From Prevotella sp. UBA7782 (GTDB taxonomy: Bacteria > Bacteroidota > Bacteroidia > Bacteroidales > Bacteroidaceae), in assembly GCA_002480935.1 (NCBI GenBank), contig DLDC01000220.1:1-7470 (forward strand): a DNA stretch of 7,470 bases. The letters are read 5' to 3'. This document shows, piece after piece, positions 1 through 5,151 of this stretch; the first letter of the stretch is position 1; every line of letters begins with the position of its first letter. Position numbers and translations under genes: made by a program. The notes beneath the pieces were generated by a model. That model had not been told where the DNA came from, ran no database searches, and worked only from the letters and a program-made list of their open reading frames with translations.

Positions 1-922
1 GTTGGGCATTCATGGCGTTCTTAGCCTTATAGATAATAAACACCAGCTCGTCGGGTTCGCCGCCGCGCTGTCCGTTGTCATACTGCTTTTTATAGTCGAA
101 GTAGCAGTCACAAAAGCCCTTGTCGGCCAGTTCTTTCAGCTCGTCGCGGGCCGGATCGAGCACTCTTCGGCAGAAGTCAGAAAACTTCTTGTAGTTGTTT
201 TCCAGCCTGAGCATCTTTCTGAACTCAATGGTTTTAATGATGGTTCTACCCTTGTCGAGCCACGACTCTATGAACATATAGATGCGTTGGGTGTATCTGT
301 TCTTGCACGCAAAGACTATCTGCTTGCCCAAACGGTGATAGCCAAAGTCCAGCGACACCAGCCTTTCAGCCACTTCGCGGTCTATCTTCAGAATGGCATA
401 TTTGTTATACGACCTGTCTATGGGAATATACACGTCGCAAAGGTTGGTGGCCTTGGTATATTTTCGGCCTTCCTGCGTCTTATAAGGTATCTCAACCGGA
501 ATAGACGCCAGCATCTTGAGTGAGTTTCTCAGCTGCGGATAGTGGTTAGGATCAACGCCCAGCTCCTTAAAAGGCAGCTTGATGGGCATTCGTCCGTCTT
601 CATCCAGCTCGTCGGTCTGAAATATTTCCATCTGCCTTCCGCGCTGATTGTTGAGTATTCCGTGCAATATGCTCTGCAAGCTCTCTACCACCGACACCAG
701 AATACGTATCTGTATGAGCGAATAGTCATGGCGCATCATCGTCACGGCAATGGGCTGCAAGAGCCACGTCTCCTCCTCTATGGGGATGAGCTCGGTGGAT
801 ATGTTGGCGCGCTTCAACTCCTTTTTCTTGCCCTTACCCTTGCGCTTTGTCGCAGCAGCCGCTGTGCCCGCCTTTTTTTGAGCAGCCTTGGCACCGGCTG
901 TTGTTGTATTTTTTACTGCCAT
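1..922 (-). CDS. Rep_3/RepB-family replication initiator protein, 3' end cut by window
   Basis: Reading the minus strand from the ATG at 922-920 gives 307 codons without a stop, running off the left edge, so the C-terminus is missing. Residues 1-38 form a low-complexity tail rich in Lys, Ala and Thr (MAVKNTTTAGAKAAQ..., then KRKGKGKKK at 26-34), resembling histone H1-type DNA-binding tails. Residues about 50-200 would be the first winged helix and about 205-280 the second, with the family-like pattern NRYTQRIYMFIESW (208-221), IEFRKML (232-238) and YKKFSDFCRRVLDPARDEL (244-262). Plasmid Rep_3 proteins bind direct-repeat iterons, open the origin and often repress their own promoter. Here the gene sits beside chromosomal biosynthesis genes, so it is probably a resident chromosomal homologue; its actual role is unknown. 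The start is supported by a well-matched promoter about 30 bp upstream and by an AT-rich leader without a Shine-Dalgarno. Family assignment is from pattern recognition. Confidence 0.85.
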   Translation of the reverse strand, partial: MAVKNTTTAGAKAAQKKAGTAAAATKRKGKGKKKELKRANISTELIPIEEETWLLQPIAVTMMRHDYSLIQIRILVSVVESLQSILHGILNNQRGRQMEIFQTDELDEDGRMPIKLPFKELGVDPNHYPQLRNSLKMLASIPVEIPYKTQEGRKYTKATNLCDVYIPIDRSYNKYAILKIDREVAERLVSLDFGYHRLGKQIVFACKNRYTQRIYMFIESWLDKGRTIIKTIEFRKMLRLENNYKKFSDFCRRVLDPARDELKELADKGFCDCYFDYKKQYDNGQRGGEPDELVFIIYKAKNAMNAQ

Positions 923-950
923 TTATTGTCGGAATTCATTTGTTTGGCGA

Positions 951-981
951 CAAAGTTAGCATAAAAAATCGAATGTTCAAA
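951..981 (-). promoter_or_regulatory. Bacteroidetes-type promoter of the rep gene
   Basis: Read on the minus strand there is TTTG (981-978), a 19-nt spacer, then TAACTTTG (958-951). This matches the -33 TTTG and -7 TAnnTTTG consensus described for Bacteroides fragilis-type housekeeping sigma factors, with normal spacing. It predicts transcription starting near 946 and a leader of about 25 nt before the ATG at 922. Confidence 0.75.
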
Positions 982-998
982 GTTTCCGTTCAACTTTC
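975..998. promoter_or_regulatory. Possible operator at the rep promoter (repeats over the -33 element)
   Basis: Two copies of GTTCAA lie 13 bp apart (975-980 and 988-993), each followed by a TTTC run. An inverted repeat AAAGTT (979-984) / AACTTT (992-997) with a 7-nt spacer overlaps and flanks the -33 element (978-981). The placement would suit a repressor, for example autoregulation by Rep, which is known for plasmid Rep_3 proteins. The repeats are short and could be chance in AT-rich DNA. Confidence 0.25.
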
Positions 999-1010
999 TT
1001 TCGGTGACAA

Positions 1011-1119
1011 CGAGCCGACGGGCTTGCCTCTTCAATCTATATAAATAGATGAAACATAGACCTTTCCGCACTCACCACCTGATGCTACGGGCTTACCGTG
1101 GGCAGCCTGTCACAGCATC
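1011..1119 (+). other. Cluster of three hairpins in the rep-hisH intergenic region
   Basis: Three inverted repeats follow one another. Hairpin 1 (1011-1026): CGAGCC, loop GACG, GGCTTG, with one G-U pair. Hairpin 2 (1031-1053): TTC and ATCTAT pair with ATAGAT and GAA around loop ATAA, giving 9 pairs and one bulged A (1034). Hairpin 3 (1081-1119): GATGCT/AGCATC outer stem, a 3-nt bulge (1111-1113), then ACGGGCT/AGCCTGT inner stem with one G-U pair and a 10-nt loop, giving 13 pairs. Both wobble pairs form only if the plus strand is the RNA; on the minus strand they become C-A mismatches. No U-tract follows directly, so an intrinsic terminator is not obvious. It could be a small structured RNA, protein-binding palindromes or part of an origin. 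No known riboswitch class is recognised and no clear promoter is seen upstream on the plus strand. Confidence 0.4.
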
Positions 1120-1249
1120 CTGACCACTATAATATTTCTTTACATCATACGGGCAAGGTGCACATTTAGGCATTCTCAAAGCAAAGAATCAACCACTTCA
1201 CATCCTTTAACGTAAAATATTGACTTATAATGATTTACCTTTTTCTCCC
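1120..1249. other. AT-rich non-coding stretch between the hairpins and the repeat array
   Basis: No coding potential is seen. The segment is enriched in A and T, especially at 1206-1246 (around TTTAACGTAAAATATTGAC and TTATAATGATTTACC). TTGACT and TATAAT occur almost adjacent, not at promoter spacing, so they are not a sigma-70-type promoter. If the neighbouring repeats were Rep iterons, this would be the natural place for a DNA-unwinding element; that is inference only. Confidence 0.3.
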
Positions 1250-1352
1250 CGAAAGCGGTCTCTATGTTCTACGAAAGTGGCCGTTTGAGCTTGCAAAAAG
1301 GCCGTTTTCAGCATTCAATAATGCCTATTTCGCAACGCAAAAAGGGCATTCT
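1250..1352 (+). repeat. Iteron-like array: five imperfect 16-bp direct repeats at 21-22 bp period
   Basis: Units begin at 1250, 1272, 1293, 1315 and 1337, so the steps are 22, 21, 22 and 22 bp. They read CGAAAGCGGTCTCTAT, CGAAAGTGGCCGTTTG, GCAAAAAGGCCGTTTT, TCAATAATGCCTATTT and GCAAAAAGGGCATTCT. Units 3 and 5 agree at 13 of 16 positions; units 1, 2 and 4 agree with their best partner at 10-11 of 16. Positions 3, 4, 9, 11 and 14 of the unit (A, A, G, C, T) are identical in all five. A step near two helical turns puts every unit on the same DNA face, as in Rep_3 iteron origins. A 5-bp hairpin GCATT-CAAT-AATGC (1311-1324) bridges units 3 and 4. An alternative is a dispersed intergenic repeat family; similar GCAAAA-GGCAT repeats are recalled from Prevotella genomes, unchecked. 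Confidence 0.55.
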
Positions 1353-1577
1353 TACTTTTCGCCGGAGATGCGAAGCCATCACCAGAAGCGATAAAACATT
1401 ACAAGAGCGCTATGCTTTCAGCCCATAACGAAGCGTCATCCCTACTTGAAGCGCACACGGTTTACGAAACTGACGCGTTACTTCAGATAAGGCAATCAAA
1501 TGAGAATAGACTTTCCGAAAATATTCATAAACTGTCATCACGTGCGTTGTTTGAGTTTATTTTAAGCACAATCATGT
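1353..1577. other. Non-coding stretch upstream of the hisH promoter, nothing recognised
   Basis: A weak 5-bp inverted repeat TTCGC/GCGAA lies at 1358-1374, and the hexamer GAAGCG occurs three times (1385, 1430, 1448) without regular spacing. A 66-codon open frame from 1412 to 1612 runs through the hisH promoter and has no recognisable domain or initiation signal, so it is not called. No tRNA, his leader peptide with consecutive His codons, or T-box-like element is seen. Confidence 0.4.
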
Positions 1578-1578
1578 A

Positions 1579-1605
1579 TTGTTTGCAAAAAAATCATTAT
1601 CTTTG
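1579..1605 (+). promoter_or_regulatory. Candidate promoter of the hisH operon
   Basis: TATCTTTG (1598-1605) is a full match to the Bacteroidetes -7 motif TAnnTTTG, placed 23 nt before the hisH ATG. The upstream half is weaker: TTG at 1579-1581 gives a spacer of only 16 nt, while the exact TTTG at 1582-1585 would leave just 12. The -7 element is convincing; the -33 element is uncertain. Transcription would start near 1610. Confidence 0.55.
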
Positions 1606-1628
1606 CCGTTGATAAACAAGAAGCACTT

Positions 1629-2225
1629 ATGCAAGTAGCCATCATCAAATATAATGCAGGCAACATACGCTCTGTAATCAATGCCCTCAAGAGATTGGGC
1701 ATAGAGCCCGTCTTGACAGACAATGCCGAGACACTGCGCAAGGCCGATCGCGTGCTCTTTCCGGGACAGGGAGAGGCCAGCTCGGCCATGGCCTACCTGC
1801 GGCAGCACGGGCTAGACAGTGTCATTAAGTCACTCACGCAGCCCGTGTTGGGAATATGCATCGGCCAACAGTTACTCTGCCGCCACTCTGAAGAGGGTGA
1901 CACCCAATGTTTGGGCATATTTGGCACCGACGTAATACGCTTTCAGCCTCACAGCCATGAGGAGAAGGTGCCCGCCATGGGATGGAACGAGATAACCAAC
2001 TTGCGCTCTCCGCTTTTCAAGGATGTGAGCGAGAGCTCATTTGTTTACTTCGTGCACAGCTATTACGTGCCGGTTTGCGACCACACCATAGCCACCACAC
2101 GCTACATTCTGCCCTATTCGGCCGCGCTGCACAAGGACAATTTCTTTGCCACACAGTTTCACCCGGAGAAGAGCGGCGACGTGGGAGAAACCATATTAAG
2201 AAACTTCTTGAATCTCAACATATAA
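1629..2225 (+). CDS. hisH: Imidazole glycerol phosphate synthase, glutamine amidotransferase subunit HisH
   Basis: This 198-residue protein is the glutaminase half of IGP synthase. It hydrolyses glutamine and passes ammonia to HisF, which turns PRFAR into imidazole glycerol phosphate and AICAR in the cytoplasm. The class I amidotransferase triad is visible: nucleophile Cys77 in GICIGQQ (75-81), and His178 and Glu180 in TQFHPE (175-180). The N-terminus VAIIKYNAGNIRSV is the usual HisH opening, and GWN (118-120) with FVHSYY (141-146) are family features. Length is normal (about 195-210). GICIGQ replaces the commoner GICLGM, a conservative change. The ATG at 1629 lies just behind a TAnnTTTG element and lacks a Shine-Dalgarno, as is usual in this phylum. 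It begins a hisH-A-F-IE run; hisG, hisD, hisC and hisB are not in the window. Confidence 0.97.
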   Translation: MQVAIIKYNAGNIRSVINALKRLGIEPVLTDNAETLRKADRVLFPGQGEASSAMAYLRQHGLDSVIKSLTQPVLGICIGQQLLCRHSEEGDTQCLGIFGTDVIRFQPHSHEEKVPAMGWNEITNLRSPLFKDVSESSFVYFVHSYYVPVCDHTIATTRYILPYSAALHKDNFFATQFHPEKSGDVGETILRNFLNLNI

Positions 2226-2235
2226 CATTCAGGCA

Positions 2236-2958
2236 ATGATAGAACTCATACCAGCGATAGATTTGATTGACGGCAAGTGCGTAAGGCTGACAAAAGGCGA
2301 CTATAACAGCTCTAAGGTGTATGCCGAAGACCCCGTGGCGCAGGCTCAGGAGTTTGAGAGGCTGGGCTTCAAGAGGCTGCATGTGGTGGACCTTGACGGT
2401 GCCCGCTCGGCTCATGTGGTGAACATCAAGACGCTCAGAGCCCTTGCCAAGGCCACAAACCTGCAGATAGACTTCGGCGGAGGCATCAAGACAGCCGACG
2501 ATGTGCGGCAGGTGATGGACGCAGGCGCGGCGATGGCCACCATAGGAAGCGTGGCCGTGACGCGTCCCGAGCTCTTCGAGCAATGGCTGAAAGCCTATGG
2601 CGCCGACAGAATCATACTGGGTGCCGATGTGAGAGGCGACAAAATAGCCATCAAAGGTTGGCTCGAAGACTCTGAGCTGACGCTCACCGACTTCATCAAA
2701 CGATATACTGACATGGGCGTAACCAACGTGCTGTGCACCGACATCAGCCGTGACGGCACACTGCAAGGACCGGCCACAGAGCGCTACAAGCAGCTCATGC
2801 GGTGCTTTCCGCAACTGCATCTCATTGCTTCGGGGGGCGTGTCGGGCACCAACGACATCATCAGCCTGCAGCAGGCAGGCATACCTGCCGTGGTGTTTGG
2901 CAAGGCTTGGTATGAGGGACGCATAGACTTGGAGAAGCTGAAAGGAGGACTGCAATGA
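2236..2958 (+). CDS. hisA: ProFAR isomerase HisA (phosphoribosylformimino-5-aminoimidazole carboxamide ribotide isomerase)
   Basis: This 240-residue (beta/alpha)8-barrel carries out the Amadori isomerisation of ProFAR to PRFAR, the step between HisIE and HisF. The expected acid/base aspartates are present: Asp9 in [14 protein letters not shown] (5-18) and Asp131 in ILGADVRGD (127-135). Phosphate-binding loops are FGGGIK (80-85) in the first half and ASGGVS (198-203) in the second, and [12 protein letters not shown] (168-179) is the strand 6 loop. Length is typical. It starts 10 nt after hisH and its stop overlaps the hisF start in an ATGA, so translation of the two is probably coupled. The last codons (LKGGLQ) also carry a strong Shine-Dalgarno for hisF. 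Confidence 0.97.
   Translation: MIELIPAIDLIDGKCVRLTKGDYNSSKVYAEDPVAQAQEFERLGFKRLHVVDLDGARSAHVVNIKTLRALAKATNLQIDFGGGIKTADDVRQVMDAGAAMATIGSVAVTRPELFEQWLKAYGADRIILGADVRGDKIAIKGWLEDSELTLTDFIKRYTDMGVTNVLCTDISRDGTLQGPATERYKQLMRCFPQLHLIASGGVSGTNDIISLQQAGIPAVVFGKAWYEGRIDLEKLKGGLQ
2942..2948 (+). promoter_or_regulatory. Strong Shine-Dalgarno for hisF inside the hisA coding end
   Basis: AAGGAGG lies 6 nt before the hisF ATG at 2955 and is a full complement to the 16S anti-Shine-Dalgarno core. Most other starts in this window (rep, hisH, hisA, ftsE-like, lysC) have no such site, so it stands out. It supports 2955 as the hisF start. Confidence 0.7.
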
Positions 2959-3719
2959 CAGATACGCTGGCAAAACGCATCATACCGTGCCTGGACGTAA
3001 AGGACGGACAGACCGTCAAGGGTGTTAACTTCGTGAGCCTGCGCAAGGCAGGCGACCCGGTTGAGCTGGCACAAGCCTACAGTAAGGCGGGTGCCGACGA
3101 ACTGGTTTTCCTGGACATAACGGCCAGTTACGAGGGCCGAAAGACCTTCACCGACATGGTGGAGCGTGTGGCCCGGCAGGTGAACATACCCTTCACCGTG
3201 GGCGGAGGCATAGGCGAGATAGCCGATGTAGAGCGTATGCTCATGGCAGGAGCCGACAAGATAAGCGTGAACTCGGCCGCCTTGGCTCATCCAGAGCTCA
3301 TCAATGACATCGCAAGGCGCTTCGGCTCGCAGGTTTGCGTATGCGCCATCGATGCCCGAGAAGATGCCGACGGATGGCATTGCTATAGTAAAGGGGGGCG
3401 CGAGCGCACCGAGCGCAGACTCATAGACTGGGCGCGGGAGGTGGCTGACAGGGGCGCGGGAGAGATTCTCTTCACCTCTATGAACCACGACGGCGTGAAG
3501 CATGGCTTCGCCAATGAGGCACTGGCCCAACTGGCAGAGGCTGTTCCCATACCCGTGATAGCCAGTGGAGGCGCCGGAAACATGCAGCACTTTCGCGATG
3601 CTTTCATACTGGGCAAGGCCGACGCAGCCCTCGCGGCAAGCGTGTTCCACTTCGGTGAGATTGGCATACCGCAGCTCAAGGCTTATCTCAAGGGCGAGGG
3701 CATCAAAGTAAGAATATAA
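2955..3719 (+). CDS. hisF: Imidazole glycerol phosphate synthase, cyclase subunit HisF
   Basis: This 254-residue barrel uses ammonia from HisH to close the imidazole ring of IGP and release AICAR, which feeds back to purine synthesis. Catalytic aspartates are Asp14 in [12 protein letters not shown] (7-18) and Asp133 in CAIDAR (130-135). The salt-bridge gate of the ammonia channel known from Thermotoga HisF (Arg5, Glu46, Lys99, Glu167) corresponds to Arg8, Glu49, Lys102 and Glu170, all present. Phosphate loops are VGGGIG (82-87) and ASGGAG (203-208). The strand 6 loop reads [12 protein letters not shown] (174-185), with Asn177 where many homologues have Asp; this is probably a lineage variant. 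The gene overlaps hisA by 4 nt and has an AAGGAGG site 6 nt before the ATG. Confidence 0.97.
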   Translation: MTDTLAKRIIPCLDVKDGQTVKGVNFVSLRKAGDPVELAQAYSKAGADELVFLDITASYEGRKTFTDMVERVARQVNIPFTVGGGIGEIADVERMLMAGADKISVNSAALAHPELINDIARRFGSQVCVCAIDAREDADGWHCYSKGGRERTERRLIDWAREVADRGAGEILFTSMNHDGVKHGFANEALAQLAEAVPIPVIASGGAGNMQHFRDAFILGKADAALAASVFHFGEIGIPQLKAYLKGEGIKVRI

Positions 3720-3734
3720 AAACAGAGACGAAAC

Positions 3735-4373
3735 ATGAAACTGGACTTCGATAAAATGAACGGGCTCATCCCCGCCATCATACAAGACGCTGACACGAAG
3801 AACGTGCTCATGCTGGGATTTATGAACGAGGAGGCTTACGAAAAAACGCTCTCTACGGGGCTAGTAACCTTTTGGAGCCGCAGCAGGCAGTGCCTCTGGA
3901 CCAAGGGAGAAACATCGGGCAACTACCTGCACTTGGTGGACATGAAAGCCGACTGCGACAACGACACCCTGCTGGTGAGGGTTCATCCCGTGGGCCCTGT
4001 GTGCCATAAGGGCACCGATACGTGCTGGGGCGAGGAGAACAAGCAACTGCCTGTAGACTTCTTAAGCACGCTGCAAGACTTCATAGACAGGCGTCACAAG
4101 GAGATGCCTAAGGGTAGTTACACAACAGCACTGTTCAGAAAGGGCACCAACCGCATAGCCCAGAAAGTGGGCGAAGAGGCGCTCGAAACAGTGATAGAGG
4201 CCACGGCAGGCACCAACGACAAGCTGATTTATGAGGCGTCAGACCTGCTCTATCACCTCATTGTGCTGCTCTCTGACAAGGGACTCAGCATCAACGACGT
4301 GGCAAACGAGCTTGCACGGAGGCATAACCCCAACTGGGACAAGCAAAGAAGAATGGAAAAAAGCAAACAATAA
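3735..4373 (+). CDS. hisIE: Bifunctional PR-AMP cyclohydrolase / PR-ATP pyrophosphatase HisIE
   Basis: This 212-residue fusion performs the second and third steps of histidine synthesis: the C-terminal HisE domain removes pyrophosphate from PR-ATP and the N-terminal HisI domain opens the adenine ring of PR-AMP. HisI spans about residues 1-105, with LMLGFMNEEAY (25-35), FWSRSRQCLWTKGETSGN (46-63) and the metal-binding set Asp73, Asp75, Asp77, Cys74, Cys90 and Cys97. HisE spans about 112-200, with the MazG-like acidic motif KVGEEALE (144-151) and EASDLLYHL (167-175), where Glu147, Glu148, Glu151, Glu167 and Asp170 would hold magnesium. No key residue is missing and the length matches other fusions. 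It starts 15 nt after hisF and ends 14 nt before the ABC ATPase gene. Confidence 0.97.
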   Translation: MKLDFDKMNGLIPAIIQDADTKNVLMLGFMNEEAYEKTLSTGLVTFWSRSRQCLWTKGETSGNYLHLVDMKADCDNDTLLVRVHPVGPVCHKGTDTCWGEENKQLPVDFLSTLQDFIDRRHKEMPKGSYTTALFRKGTNRIAQKVGEEALETVIEATAGTNDKLIYEASDLLYHLIVLLSDKGLSINDVANELARRHNPNWDKQRRMEKSKQ

Positions 4374-4387
4374 ATATATCATCAGAC

Positions 4388-5098
4388 ATGCTCATCGACT
4401 ATCAGAACGTAAATATATACCAAAACGAGAAGTGCATTCTCAGCAACGTGAACTTCAACGCCAGCGAGGGTGAGTTCATATATATAATAGGTAAGGTAGG
4501 CTCCGGCAAGAGTACGCTGCTCAAAACCTTCTATTGTGAGCTCGACATCGACAAGGATGATCAGGAAAAAGCCGAGGTGCTGGGACAGAATGTGGCTACT
4601 ATCCGACGGAAAAGCGTGCCAGCCTTGCGCAAGCAAATGGGCATCATCTTCCAGGATTTCCAGCTACTTCACGACCGCTCCGTATACAAGAACCTGCGCT
4701 TCGTGCTGAGGGCTACGGGCTGGAGAGACCGTAAGAAGATCGACGAACGCATCATGGAGGTGCTCAGGGAAGTGGGCATGACAGACAAAAAAGACAAGAT
4801 GCCCAGCGAGCTTTCAGGCGGTGAGCAACAGCGTATAGCCATAGCAAGAGCCATACTCAATCACCCGCGCATCATCATAGCCGATGAGCCAACAGGCAAC
4901 CTCGACCCAGAGACGGCCGAAAAGATAGTTACGCTGCTCAAGGAAATAAGCCAGACGGGCACCGCCGTGGTGATGTCTACGCACAACATTCAGCTGCTAG
5001 ACAAGTTTCCGGGCATCGTTTACAAATGCGAAGACGGCCATATCGTCGAGCTGAACGGCGCAGGCGCTGAGCCGAAAGAAGAAGAAACAATGGCATAG
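4388..5098 (+). CDS. FtsE-like ABC transporter ATP-binding protein
   Basis: This 236-residue protein is a single, complete ABC ATPase domain: Walker A GKVGSGKST (35-43), Q-loop Gln89 in IIFQDFQLL (86-94), signature LSGGEQQR (142-149), Walker B IIIADEP (162-168) with Glu167, D-loop GNLD (170-173) and H-loop His199. The size and the GIIFQDFQLLHDRSVYKNL segment are closest to FtsE, which with the membrane protein FtsX controls peptidoglycan hydrolases at division. LolD/MacB-type ATPases share many of these features. No permease is encoded here and the downstream gene is aspartate kinase, so the partner must lie elsewhere. It follows hisIE by 14 nt, which suggests cotranscription with histidine genes. 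The C-terminal end (GAGAEPKEEETMA) is a short acidic tail. ABC ATPase is certain; FtsE is likely but unproven. Confidence 0.85.
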   Translation: MLIDYQNVNIYQNEKCILSNVNFNASEGEFIYIIGKVGSGKSTLLKTFYCELDIDKDDQEKAEVLGQNVATIRRKSVPALRKQMGIIFQDFQLLHDRSVYKNLRFVLRATGWRDRKKIDERIMEVLREVGMTDKKDKMPSELSGGEQQRIAIARAILNHPRIIIADEPTGNLDPETAEKIVTLLKEISQTGTAVVMSTHNIQLLDKFPGIVYKCEDGHIVELNGAGAEPKEEETMA

Positions 5099-5151
5099 CG
5101 CACTGACACAGAATACATAAACAATATTTCGAAACTATAAAAATCAAGAAT

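Noticed and set aside
2..1044. Plus-strand open frames of 173, 140 and 65 codons
   Set aside because: They lie wholly or mostly antisense to the rep gene, show no recognisable domain, and the minus-strand reading has clear Rep_3 signatures and a promoter.
1217..1232. TTGACT and TATAAT motifs as a sigma-70 promoter
   Set aside because: The two motifs are almost adjacent instead of about 17 bp apart, and Bacteroidetes use different promoter elements.
1250..1352. CRISPR array
   Set aside because: The units are short, imperfect and packed at 21-22 bp, with no room for unique spacers, and no cas gene is present.
1385..1453. Three GAAGCG hexamers as further iterons
   Set aside because: Spacing is irregular (45 and 18 bp) and the hexamers show no extended similarity.
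1539..1544. CACGTG palindrome as an operator
   Set aside because: A single 6-bp palindrome is expected by chance at this scale.
1412..1612. 66-codon plus-strand open frame in the intergenic region
   Set aside because: It runs through the hisH -7 element, has no recognisable motif and no initiation signal.
923..1628. Classical DnaA-dependent oriC
   Set aside because: No clear DnaA boxes (TTATnCACA or its complement) are seen in the region.
2215..3785. Long minus-strand open frames of 252 and 333 codons opposite hisA and hisF
   Set aside because: They mirror highly conserved barrel proteins on the plus strand and have low-complexity, unrecognisable sequence.
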